Assembly: GCA_031371805.1 (NCBI GenBank)
Contig: JANMKB010000155.1
Coordinates: forward strand, 1-22,790
Direction: 5' to 3'
DNA: 22,790 nucleotides
Source: JAFDVL01 sp031371805
GTDB lineage: Bacteria; Acidobacteriota; Blastocatellia; RBC074
A model generated the notes under the pieces. That model made no database searches. It was not told where the DNA came from and worked only from the letters and a program-made list of their open reading frames with translations. The translations under genes were made by a program, and so were the position numbers. Below are positions 7,423-14,170 of the stretch, in pieces. Position 1 is the first letter of the stretch. Each line of letters begins with the position of its first letter.

Positions 7423-8595
7423 TCACCATTCTTCCACAGCACCCGACATTGTCGGTAAAGCTTTGATATCTTGAATAAAAAATTCGGCGGCTAATAATCC
7501 CAATTTCTCACGATATTTTATGTAAACAGAGTCATTTTCCCCTTTAACCATCCCCAAGAAATCAATCCTTCCTTTCACCACCTTTTTGAACAGACCTTCT
7601 TGAGGAGGCAAAAACCTGTGCTTATTATCGTGCGCTTGGACGAACTCTTTTTCTGCCATCTCATATCCATACTTTTCCCAAGCATGAAGCATCGCTCGAA
7701 TATTCCTAACATAAACGCGGCTAACATTTGGAAATTCAATTGTAGTCATGCCTGTAACTTCTTGTCTTTTCTTTCCAGTTTGCAAACGAATTTTTCGAGG
7801 ATTGATCTCAAAACCATTTTCTTGAATTATTTGAAACAAGTCCTCACCTAAGCACCTGGGCATAAATTTTGCGGTGTAATGAGCATTGCCGAGCCTGATT
7901 CCATCGTGACACGAGGAATCTTTATACCGCAGAATTTATGCCCAGGTGCTTATCTCTATCTGATCACTATTGTCAGAAATGATTTTCGCCAAACTAGGAG
8001 GAAATGTTTTTAATGAAGTAGAAAAAGTAATGTCATCAGCATATCGTGTATAGGTACATCTGTATTCTTTGGCTATGCGCTGTAATTGGCTATCTAATTT
8101 CCGACAAATCATGTTTGAAACGATAGGAGAAGTAGGCGCTCCTTGAGGTAGGAAATTTTCATGGCAGCATATTTGTGTAAGTATGGTTGCCACGTTTTCA
8201 GGCAAAGAGTATGGCTTCGATAAAAATAATCCGCGTACTCGACCAAAATTAATTGATGGAAAAAAATCAAGCAAGTCTATGTTCAAAACGAATCTTTTCC
8301 CCACATGTCTTTGAGCATTCGTAATAATAGACCTACCCATTAAAAATCCTTGTGCAGCAGGCTTCGGATCGTAAACCATTTGTAACACTTGATGGAGCTT
8401 TTGCTGAATGATTTTCAAAGCAGTAATAGGGGCACAAATTGTTCTTATTCCGCCTGATTTCTTAGGAAGTGAAAAGGTCGTATATCTGCTTTTAGGTGAG
8501 GAAATACGGAGATGGTAATTCAATTGCGTATTTCGTACATCAAGTAACGCAGCAACATTTTCGCGCGTCCTTAACTTGAAAAACGCTTCTTGCAA
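7423..8595 (-). pseudogene. Retron-type reverse transcriptase, split by a MITE
   Basis: The gene makes cDNA from the adjacent structured RNA in retron systems. The 5' half (8595 to about 7951) carries SGGIRTICAP, the retron-specific NAQRH (NAxxH) at residues 93-97, NIDLLDFFPSI with the first catalytic aspartate, QGAPTSPIVSN, and the YADD active site at 185-188. The 3' half (7848-7423) carries NPRKIRLQ, the retron VTG motif (RQEVTG, about 246-248 of the restored protein), the IRAMLHAWEKYGY thumb region and GRIDFLGMVKG. The 100-bp element at 7851-7950 inserts an in-frame TAA. Deleting it with one TA duplication gives DQIEI-GEDLFQ in frame and a 356-aa protein of normal retron RT length. The start is uncertain: TTG at 8595 is the first usual start, but coding-like sequence extends about 14 codons upstream to a TAA. 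No separate effector gene adjoins it on this strand. Confidence 0.88.
7851..7950. mobile_element. 100-bp MITE with 25-bp terminal inverted repeats, TA target duplication
   Basis: The ends are AGCACCTGGGCATAAATT(T/C)TGCGGT read inward: 7851-7875 against 7926-7950, 24 of 25 positions matching, with weaker pairing for several more bases. TA flanks both sides (7849-7850 and 7951-7952). A TA duplication is typical of IS630/Tc1-mariner transposons, so this is probably a non-autonomous derivative moved in trans. It has no transposase gene. Including the duplication, the insertion is 102 bp (34 codons). It keeps the RT frame but adds a single TAA, and it supplies an in-frame ATG (7863-7861) from its other end. 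Confidence 0.9.
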
Positions 8596-8664
8596 ATCTT
8601 GAGGATGGACTAATAACGTTAGGCTTACGAGACAAATTTAAATCAAATCTTGGGACTGAGTTCC

Positions 8665-8857
8665 GATAAAGCACTTACATGTTAATTCTACCTACCGCGG
8701 CCAACACGCGTCTATAGCGTCGAGGCAGCGTAAGAAACATCATTCGCTGTAATACCATAACTTATATTGTTACTGTACCCACAGCGCATTAGCTTAACCT
8801 TATAAAAAACGGTCGCAGGATACACAACCGAAAGCAATTTTATGCAAGTGCTTTATC
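8665..8857 (-). ncRNA. Candidate retron msr-msd RNA
   Basis: The region lies immediately upstream of the RT on the same strand, the usual retron order. The ends form the expected a1/a2 pair: a1 GATAAAGCACTTGCAT (8857-8842) and a2 ATGTAAGTGCTTTATC (8680-8665) pair over all 16 bases, counting one G-U. Inside, in order, are a 6-bp stem with a 9-nt loop (8830-8810, msr-like); a long hairpin at 8786-8745, with CGCTGT/ACAGCG outside and about 11 further pairs with G-U wobbles around the loop AATATAA (msd-like); and an interrupted hairpin at 8730-8696. The RT start lies 69 nt beyond a2. The branching guanosine and exact msd ends cannot be assigned by eye. No covariance search could be run. Confidence 0.75.
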
Positions 8858-8863
8858 ACCTTC

Positions 8864-8893
8864 AAGCTATCACGCCGTAATCTTCTGAATCAA
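8864..8893 (-). promoter_or_regulatory. Possible promoter of the retron RNA
   Basis: Minus-strand TTGATT (8893-8888), an 18-nt spacer and TAGCTT (8869-8864) sit so that transcription would begin close to the first base of a1 at 8857. The -10 match is poor, and the position is the main support. Confidence 0.3.
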
Positions 8894-8970
8894 GCCTTTT
8901 CTTGGGCAAGATTGATTATGGTGAATTTGTTTTGCAAGTATTGACGCAAGCCTTTGAAGAAAAGGCATGA
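8881..8970 (+). pseudogene. Possible 3' remnant of an unidentified gene
   Basis: A 29-codon frame with coding-like composition (LFLGKIDYGEF, VLTQAFEEKA) runs from after a TAA at 8878-8880 to TGA at 8968-8970, with no start codon. It may be the tail of a gene lost when the island formed. The family is unknown, and chance is possible at this length. The rest of 8858-9070 holds only the two promoter candidates. Confidence 0.2.
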
Positions 8971-9005
8971 GCTTTGAGATGAATATCTGACCTGCTCACG
9001 TCAAC

Positions 9006-9034
9006 TTGACGATCCCTGCTACGCCACATACTAT
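9006..9034 (+). promoter_or_regulatory. Sigma-70-like promoter of the methyltransferase gene
   Basis: TTGACG (9006-9011), a 17-nt spacer and TACTAT (9029-9034) give a good -35 and a fair -10 at ideal spacing. The start of transcription would fall near 9041, about 30 nt before the ATG at 9071. Confidence 0.55.
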
Positions 9035-9070
9035 CGGTTGTGAACTAAATTAACGAAGCCTCAAATTCTT

Positions 9071-10048
9071 ATGCTTATCAAAAATCAGATTTTTACAGGT
9101 GATTGCAGAGAGGTGATGCGTACCCTTCCGGCAAGCTCTATTTCTGCGTGTATTACTGATCCGCCCTACAATTACGAATTCATTGGTCATAAATGGAATG
9201 CTGGCGAAATCGAAAGAAGGATTGATCGGGTCAAAGACAGTAAAACTCTAGTCAAAAATATTCCTTACGGCAGCGGCTTAGCTGGCGGCGCTCGGAACGC
9301 TCGCTGGTATGAAAGAGTGCGGCAAAATATTCTTGAGTATGAACAGTGGTGCTTTGAATGGGCGACCGAACTTTTCAGAGTCTGTAAAGATGGCGCGATT
9401 GTTGCCGCATTCAACAGCACGCGCACTATGGCGCACGTGCAGGTAGCGCTTGAGCGGGCAGGTTTTTATGCACGGGATTGTATCGTCTATCGGCGTTCCA
9501 GTGGGATTCCAAAAGGGCTGAATTTACAGGCAAAGCTAAAACAGAAAGGTCTTAGTAATCACGAAGATTGGGAAGGTTGGCACAGTTGTCTGAGAAGCGA
9601 ATGGGAAGCTATCGTCGTCGTGCAAAAACCTCTGATAAATAATTACGTTGAGACGCTGCTGCAAAATGGGATTGGACTATTTCACGCAGGCAATGAGGAT
9701 GGTTCATTCCAGTCTAATATCTTTGAGAATATTCCGCGCGATAAAAATGAGCAGAAAAATATTCACTGCACCGTGAAGCCGCTGGCATTGATGGAAAAAC
9801 TCATTGACTTGTTTGTCCCACCTTCAGAAAACCATATCGTACTTGATCCATTTGCTGGTTCCGGTACAACACTGGTAGCGGCAAAAAAAGCAGGTTGCAG
9901 CTATGTAGGAATTGAAATCGTTGCAGAATATGTAGAAATTGCAAAAAACAGATTAACTGCTCTAGACGTACCAGTCATAAAAAAAAGGAAAGGCAGATCT
10001 ATCGCTGCACCTTATACTCCAACGCTTTGGTTTGAAGATAATGCTTGA
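9071..10048 (+). CDS. Type II DNA methyltransferase, beta class (N6-adenine or N4-cytosine)
   Basis: This 325-aa enzyme methylates an exocyclic amino group with S-adenosylmethionine. The catalytic motif IV, TDPPY, is at residues 29-33, and the SAM-binding motif I, DPFAGSGTT, is at about 259-267. IV before I is the beta-class order. HCTVKPLALMEKLI, just before motif I, is also typical. The acceptor base cannot be told. The gene has its own promoter and no strong Shine-Dalgarno. Its last 50 bp overlap the 3' end of the endonuclease gene on the other strand. With that gene and the XRE regulator it forms a complete restriction-modification cassette, in which it protects host DNA. Confidence 0.9.
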   Translation: MLIKNQIFTGDCREVMRTLPASSISACITDPPYNYEFIGHKWNAGEIERRIDRVKDSKTLVKNIPYGSGLAGGARNARWYERVRQNILEYEQWCFEWATELFRVCKDGAIVAAFNSTRTMAHVQVALERAGFYARDCIVYRRSSGIPKGLNLQAKLKQKGLSNHEDWEGWHSCLRSEWEAIVVVQKPLINNYVETLLQNGIGLFHAGNEDGSFQSNIFENIPRDKNEQKNIHCTVKPLALMEKLIDLFVPPSENHIVLDPFAGSGTTLVAAKKAGCSYVGIEIVAEYVEIAKNRLTALDVPVIKKRKGRSIAAPYTPTLWFEDNA

Positions 10049-10562
10049 AATCAAACCCCGTGAGATCCTTAATAAAGCTAAAAGTCTCTTCCCCAACGAA
10101 TATTGTCCAGCCGCTTTTATGACATTTATTGATTATTTGCCTTAAATTATCTTCCCGTAATATCAACAGAGTAGGCTCATATCCTTCGCCCTTCAGCAAC
10201 GAGGCATACGCCTGAAATTTCTTTGAGAACCCCGAATCACCAGAACCAATGCGATATTTAGCATCAATAGCGCTCTTCCCTACAATCAGATCACAAGGTT
10301 CATCATTCCCAAAACGCAAAGCAGGCTTGAAGTCTTTACAACTATGTTGGCAGAGTTCGACAATCAAACGCTCCCAGCACATTCCCAGCTCACGTCCCCA
10401 ATACTGACGGTTTTCGCGCTTTATGTCTGGCGTAATTCCAAAAATACCCATCAGCAAATCCAATTCATTGTTTTCTTCATTATAAATTTTACCAGTGAAT
10501 GACTGTTGATATTGACCCAGAATATTACCTAAATTTTGCTCAATTATGCCTGGCCTTTTCAT
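9999..10562 (-). CDS. Type II restriction endonuclease, PD-(D/E)XK type (possibly ApaLI-like)
   Basis: This 187-aa protein starts at the ATG at 10562, whose ATGA overlaps the stop of the regulator gene; GAGAG lies just upstream. A TTG six codons earlier is possible but less likely. The nuclease core is visible as D91 in CDLIVG and D100-A-K102 in SAIDAKYRIGSGDSG, with E64 in MCWERLIVEL as a candidate further acidic residue. The IDAKYRIGSGDSG block and the following LLILREDNL recall enzymes annotated as ApaLI family, a memory-based match with no search. It would cleave unmodified DNA at the site its partner methylates. The 3' end overlaps the methyltransferase gene by 50 bp in opposite orientation. 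Confidence 0.78.
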   Translation of the reverse strand: MKRPGIIEQNLGNILGQYQQSFTGKIYNEENNELDLLMGIFGITPDIKRENRQYWGRELGMCWERLIVELCQHSCKDFKPALRFGNDEPCDLIVGKSAIDAKYRIGSGDSGFSKKFQAYASLLKGEGYEPTLLILREDNLRQIINKCHKSGWTIFVGEETFSFIKDLTGFDFKHYLQTKALEYKVQR

Positions 10563-10771
10563 TTTCTCTCTTTCAGACAATCACTCAACGTGACGCCCAA
10601 TGCCTCTGCGATTTTGTTTGCGTTAAGTAAGGTAATGTTCCGTTCACCTCTTTCAACTGCTCCAATATAAGTTCGATGCAATCCCGCCAAATCAGCCAAA
10701 ACTTCCTGTGAAAGCCCATTCTCTAACCTGATTCTTTTGATGTTTTCTGAGAAAACCTGAGTCACATCCAT
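10559..10771 (-). CDS. XRE-family controller (C) protein of the restriction-modification system
   Basis: This is a 70-aa helix-turn-helix protein. IKRIRLENGLSQEVLADLAG, HRTYIGAVERGERNITL and IAEALGVTL span a complete HTH_3 domain and closely resemble R-M controller proteins. Such proteins bind operators upstream of their own gene, activate then repress, and so delay endonuclease production until methylation is established. The stop overlaps the endonuclease ATG by 4 bp (ATGA), so the two genes are translationally coupled. A candidate C-box lies 24 bp upstream of its start. Confidence 0.88.
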   Translation of the reverse strand: MDVTQVFSENIKRIRLENGLSQEVLADLAGLHRTYIGAVERGERNITLLNANKIAEALGVTLSDCLKERK

Positions 10772-10794
10772 AATTTAATTTAATCATCAAAGAT

Positions 10795-10820
10795 GACTAT
10801 TAGGCGACAGTCTATTAGTA
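10795..10820 (-). promoter_or_regulatory. Candidate C-box operator
   Basis: Two direct copies of CTATTAG (10797-10803 and 10812-10818; CTAATAG on the minus strand) are spaced 15 bp apart, with GACT/AGTC elements around them (GACTAT, AGTCTA). This resembles the paired operators of C proteins. It sits just upstream of the regulator gene, as expected for autoregulation. Confidence 0.5.
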
Positions 10821-10976
10821 GCATCGTTTATCAAAAAACCTACAGTTTCATGGTAGGATCGTCTTAAAGTTGCTGGCTCAAACAGTCGTAGAGAAAAATT
10901 GAAATGAATCCGCGAACTAACTCGCTCTTACATTCGTAGGTCACTGCATCGAAAGCTTTCAGCAAGGAGAAAAGTT

Positions 10977-11465
10977 ATGTTCTGTCCGACCTGTGGTAGA
11001 GAAGATTCTCAGGAGCGCAAGTTTTGCCCTTCCTGTGGCACGAACCTGGATCGCGTGACAAAGGCTTTGACACCAAAAAAAGATAATTTCTTTGTGCAGG
11101 CGGATGCGGCTTTTGACCGGGTGCTGGGGCGTTATGCGGGGATGTTCTTTAAAGATGCACCGGAAAAAGCGCAGGATCGGAGCGCCAGCAATTCGTGGCG
11201 AATTTTCGGACTGTCATTATTATCGCTCCTCGCTAATTTTATTTTGCTTCCCGTGTGTTTTGTCGCTCTCAAGCTGAGATTTTTCACCTTGTTATTTTCA
11301 ACCCCTTTTCGGCTGCTTTCTGAACGAAGCAATCAGCAGGCGAAAGAGGCAGCGCTACGTGGTAATAATCAGGAGCAATGGCTGATAAATCCGGTGCCTG
11401 ACGTGACGGAGCATACGACGATAAATCTGGCCTCCCGTCCTGGTGCTGAACGTCGAAAAAACTGA
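10977..11465 (+). CDS. Zinc-ribbon membrane protein of unknown function
   Basis: The 162-aa product starts with a CxxC...CxxC zinc ribbon (C3, C6, C17, C20: CPTCG and CPSCG). A linker and one or two hydrophobic segments at about 77-112 follow (IFGLSLLSLLANFILLPVC and ALKLRFFTLLFSTPF), then a polar tail. AAGGAG lies a few bases before the ATG. It is probably an inner-membrane protein with a cytoplasmic metal-binding head. No function can be assigned. The gene is followed by a hairpin with a short T-run at 11479-11504. Confidence 0.75.
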   Translation: MFCPTCGREDSQERKFCPSCGTNLDRVTKALTPKKDNFFVQADAAFDRVLGRYAGMFFKDAPEKAQDRSASNSWRIFGLSLLSLLANFILLPVCFVALKLRFFTLLFSTPFRLLSERSNQQAKEAALRGNNQEQWLINPVPDVTEHTTINLASRPGAERRKN

Positions 11466-11478
11466 CGCAGTCAACGTG

Positions 11479-11504
11479 GCATAAACTTTCAGTTTGTGCT
11501 TTTT
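11479..11504 (+). terminator. Hairpin terminator after the zinc-ribbon gene
   Basis: GCATAAACT, loop TTC, AGTTTGTGC forms a 9-bp stem with one wobble, followed by TTTTT. It belongs to the same repeat family as the hairpin at 11881-11903: in opposite orientation the two share about 27 of 30 bases. Confidence 0.65.
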
Positions 11505-11541
11505 GAAGACCTCGCTCAGTACACGATCAGTATTACAGTAG

Positions 11542-11790
11542 GTGACGAAGGTATTAGTTAATCAAATGACAGCAGAAAATAGAAAAGAAAAACTTGACTC
11601 AGTTGCGCACCAGTTATTCGGAATCAGTCAGGAGCTTGAAAGCCTGATACCTGAACTTACTCTTGAGGTTGATAAAAAAACAGCACGATCAATTATCGCT
11701 GATCTGTATTGGGCTGTCGAAAATTGCACGACGATAGGGCTTCATCAAATTGGTGAGGCACTTGATGATATGATGGGTGTCACAAAATAA
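11542..11790 (+). CDS. Small hypothetical protein (82 aa)
   Basis: The frame begins with GTG at 11542. An ATG at 11566 (NQMTAENRK) is an alternative start that would give 74 aa. Neither has a convincing Shine-Dalgarno. The product is acidic and mostly helical (LFGISQELESLIPEL, KTARSIIADLYWAVEN), with no signal peptide or membrane segment. No family is recognised. A further 27 codons of coding-like sequence follow in another frame (11777-11860), so this protein may be truncated by a frameshift. The gene sits between two inverted copies of a hairpin repeat. Confidence 0.5.
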   Translation: MTKVLVNQMTAENRKEKLDSVAHQLFGISQELESLIPELTLEVDKKTARSIIADLYWAVENCTTIGLHQIGEALDDMMGVTK

Positions 11791-11860
11791 GATAGAAGAA
11801 ATACGCGCATTATCAATTGGAGAGATCCTAGCCGAAATATCTGAGAAGTATTTTTCCTGA
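11777..11860 (+). other. Coding-like 27-codon frame overlapping the end of the 82-aa gene
   Basis: From GTG at 11777 (overlapping the previous gene by 14 bp) to TGA at 11858-11860 the frame reads IEEIRALSIGEILAEI in its centre, a plausible amphipathic helix. It may be a tiny coupled gene or the shifted tail of the upstream gene. Confidence 0.3.
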
Positions 11861-11880
11861 CAATTTGCACTAATAAAAAA

Positions 11881-11903
11881 GGTACAAACTGAAAGTTTGT
11901 GCC
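11881..11903. terminator. Bidirectional hairpin terminator
   Basis: GGTACAAACT, loop GAA, AGTTTGTGCC forms a 10-bp stem with one wobble. It has an A6 run on its left (11875-11880) and a T-run on its right (11909-11914). It lies between the convergent small hypothetical gene and the Fe-S carrier gene and could serve both. It is the second copy of the hairpin repeat at 11479. Confidence 0.65.
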
Positions 11904-11912
11904 ACGAATTTT

Positions 11913-12461
11913 TTAGATGGAAATCACTTCCAGATCAGGATCAACTTCGTCTTTCAGCATGTGTTCGATGGCATACAGCGTTCCTGACAAGGAGCTTGGA
12001 CAACTGCCGCAAGCGCCTTGATAACGGATGGTCAGCTTTTTATCTTCGAGGGAAATGATCTCCAAGCCTCCTCCGTCGCCTGCTAAGCCGGGGCGAATTT
12101 TCTCATCCAGCAAATCATTAATCTGATCCAGCAATTCGTTTTCGCCGCGCACGTAATTTGCTGAATTATCAGGCGCAGCGGCAAGGTCTGTTACCGCCGG
12201 AGTCTCACGAATTGGGACTGCCAGCTTTCTCAGCAATTCATCCCAATCCGCCGTGCCGTCCTGATTTACGGTGATAAAACGATCCATGTAAAAAACAGAC
12301 GAGACGTTGCCAACGCTGAAAAGTGAAAGCGCCAGCGAATCGTCTACGGCTTGTTCGGCATTGACGAACGAACGCGAAGTGCCGTTCGTGATCGGTTCTT
12401 TGAGAATAAATTTCCGCGCATTTGGGTTCGGAGTGTATTCGATGTCTTCAATCTTGGGCAT
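11913..12461 (-). CDS. Nfu-type iron-sulfur cluster carrier (NifU N- and C-terminal domains)
   Basis: The 182-aa product has an N-terminal Nfu/NifU_N domain (TPNPNARKFIL at 10-20, FSVGNVSSVFYMDRFITV around 48-65) and a C-terminal NifU domain (about 108-180) with the cluster-binding CxxC at C151/C154 in YQGACGSCPSSL. Proteins of this kind accept an assembled Fe-S cluster and pass it to target enzymes in the cytoplasm. AAGGAA precedes the ATG by about 8 bases. It is the last gene of the minus-strand operon, 39 bp after pta. Confidence 0.9.
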   Translation of the reverse strand: MPKIEDIEYTPNPNARKFILKEPITNGTSRSFVNAEQAVDDSLALSLFSVGNVSSVFYMDRFITVNQDGTADWDELLRKLAVPIRETPAVTDLAAAPDNSANYVRGENELLDQINDLLDEKIRPGLAGDGGGLEIISLEDKKLTIRYQGACGSCPSSLSGTLYAIEHMLKDEVDPDLEVISI

Positions 12462-12500
12462 AAAAATGATTCCTTACAATATTAATTAAATTTCAATAGA

Positions 12501-13505
12501 TCAGTTTATCATGTTCTGCGCCTGAACAGCGGTTATCGCTACCACATCGACAATATCTTCGGCTTTGCAACCACGCGACAAATCGTTCGCAGGCTTATCC
12601 AAACCCTGTAAAATCGGCCCTATCGCAGTTCCTCCCGTTAACCGCTCCGTTAATTTATAAGCAATATTTCCGGCATCAAGGTTCGGGAAAACTAAAACAT
12701 TAGCTTTGCCGGCAACGGATGAGCCGGGAGCTTTGGATTCTCCGACACTTGGAACCAACGCTGCGTCCGCCTGCAATTCGCCATCAATTTCTAATTCTGG
12801 AGCGCGTAATTTTGCGGTCTTCGTGGCTTCGATAACTTTGTTGACTAACGGATGCGACGCACTGCCTTTGGTCGAAAATGACAGCATCGCTACGCGGGGT
12901 TCGACTTCGAGTAGCGTGCGGCAGCTATGTGCGGAAGCAATCGCAATTTCTGATAATTGCGCGGCGGTTGGATCGGCAACGACTCCGCAATCGGCGTAAA
13001 TCATTGCGCCGTCTGCGCCAAAATTTTTATTCGGGACGACCATTACAAAAAATGACGAGACCAGGTTTAAGCCCTCTTTGACGCCAATCGTCAGCAACGC
13101 CGAGCGGACGGTATGCGCCGTAGTGTTCGTTGCGCCCGCAACTGAACCGTCAGCCTTTCCGGTTTTGACCATCATATTTCCGAAGTAAAGCGGGTCTTCG
13201 ATTTGTTTGCGGGCTTCGTCAAAGGTGACGCCTTTGGCTCTGCGCATTTCATAAAATATCTGTGCGAATTTATCGAAGTCGGAATGCGTTCGATGATTGA
13301 CAACTAAAACATTCGTCAGCGCAACGCCAAGCGATGAAGCGCGGGCACGAATTTTTTGCTCCTCGCCAAGCAACGTCACGCGGGCGATACGCTCCTGCAC
13401 CACACGCGCAGCCGCAATGATCGTGCGGTCGTCTTCGCCTTCCGGCAAAACAATATGTTTGAGTCTGGTCGCCGCCCGAACTCTGATACGGTGCAAAATA
13501 TCCAT
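12501..13505 (-). CDS. pta: Phosphate acetyltransferase
   Basis: The enzyme interconverts acetyl-CoA and acetyl phosphate for acetate overflow or assimilation. The product has about 334 aa, the short single-domain form. Recognisable blocks are IVLPEGEDDRTIIAA near the start, DPLYFGNMMVKTGKADGSVAGA in the middle, MLSFSTKGSASHP, GELQADAALVP, and the C-terminal NVLVFPNLDAGNIAYKLTER. The start was set at the ATG at 13505 (MDILHRIR); a TTG two codons earlier is possible. No acetate kinase gene is seen in the window. It lies 31 bp after the DedA gene, within the operon. Confidence 0.93.
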   Translation of the reverse strand: MDILHRIRVRAATRLKHIVLPEGEDDRTIIAAARVVQERIARVTLLGEEQKIRARASSLGVALTNVLVVNHRTHSDFDKFAQIFYEMRRAKGVTFDEARKQIEDPLYFGNMMVKTGKADGSVAGATNTTAHTVRSALLTIGVKEGLNLVSSFFVMVVPNKNFGADGAMIYADCGVVADPTAAQLSEIAIASAHSCRTLLEVEPRVAMLSFSTKGSASHPLVNKVIEATKTAKLRAPELEIDGELQADAALVPSVGESKAPGSSVAGKANVLVFPNLDAGNIAYKLTERLTGGTAIGPILQGLDKPANDLSRGCKAEDIVDVVAITAVQAQNMIN

Positions 13506-13536
13506 AGTCAAATGATGAAGGATGGAAAAAGATTTG

Positions 13537-14160
13537 TCACTTCGCTTCTGCCCCTTTGCGTTTCTGGCGGAAGTATTTCCAGCCTAAAATCAGCAATACA
13601 ATGACGATTAGGGCAGTGATGATTTCTCCGTAAACGGATAAATATTCCATCACGTTCCGCCAATTTTTTCCAAAACTTTTGCCGAGGTATAGCAACAGGA
13701 AATTCCAGACCGCCGCGCTGATCGCACACAACAAAGTAGTCATGGCAAAATTCATCTTTGAGATTCCGGCAAAAACTGAAACTACGGCGCGGGTTCCGGT
13801 CAAAAAACGATTGGCAATAATAACGCCGTAACCATACCGCTGAAACCATTTCGAGACTTGCGCAATCGCATTCACAGGCAAATAGCGGCTGGCGCTTCCC
13901 TGCAATAATCGCTGATCAAAGTAACGCCCCAGACCGTACGCCGTCATAAATCCAAGCGTACTGCCAAGCGTTGCATCCACCAGCATAGAGGCAAAATCTA
14001 TCATGCCGAGACCAATTAATGTCCCGCCAAAAACCAGGAGCACATCGCTGGGAGAAGGCGGAAAAATGTTTTCGATATAGGCAAAGAAAAAGACTACGGC
14101 AAGGATTTCCAGTGGTGATAATTGTTGCAGCCAGGTAATGAGTTGCTCAGCTAAAGACAT
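13537..14160 (-). CDS. DedA-family (VTT domain) membrane protein
   Basis: This 207-aa protein has several hydrophobic helices. The DedA features are the IENIFPPSPSDVLL segment near residue 30, a glycine-rich G-x-GRYFDQR segment near the middle (YGLGRYFDQR), and RFLTGTRAVVSVFAGISKM at about 118-136, which matches the conserved R-F-x-P/T-G-x-R-x-x-x-x-x-x-AG motif. DedA proteins are linked to lipid-carrier (undecaprenyl phosphate, phosphatidylethanolamine) translocation and membrane potential maintenance. GAGGAA precedes the ATG. It lies 10 bp after the HD gene in the same operon. Confidence 0.9.
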   Translation of the reverse strand: MSLAEQLITWLQQLSPLEILAVVFFFAYIENIFPPSPSDVLLVFGGTLIGLGMIDFASMLVDATLGSTLGFMTAYGLGRYFDQRLLQGSASRYLPVNAIAQVSKWFQRYGYGVIIANRFLTGTRAVVSVFAGISKMNFAMTTLLCAISAAVWNFLLLYLGKSFGKNWRNVMEYLSVYGEIITALIVIVLLILGWKYFRQKRKGAEAK

Positions 14161-14170
14161 AATTCCTCGG

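Noticed and set aside
7851..7950. CRISPR or attachment-site reading of the repeat pair
   Set aside because: The two copies are inverted, terminal and flanked by TA in a gene whose frame is restored by excision. This fits a transposon derivative and not an array or phage site.
10839..10857. CCTAC/GTAGG hairpin upstream of the R-M controller
   Set aside because: A 5-bp stem with a 9-nt loop is weak and is not positioned as a terminator or a recognised operator.
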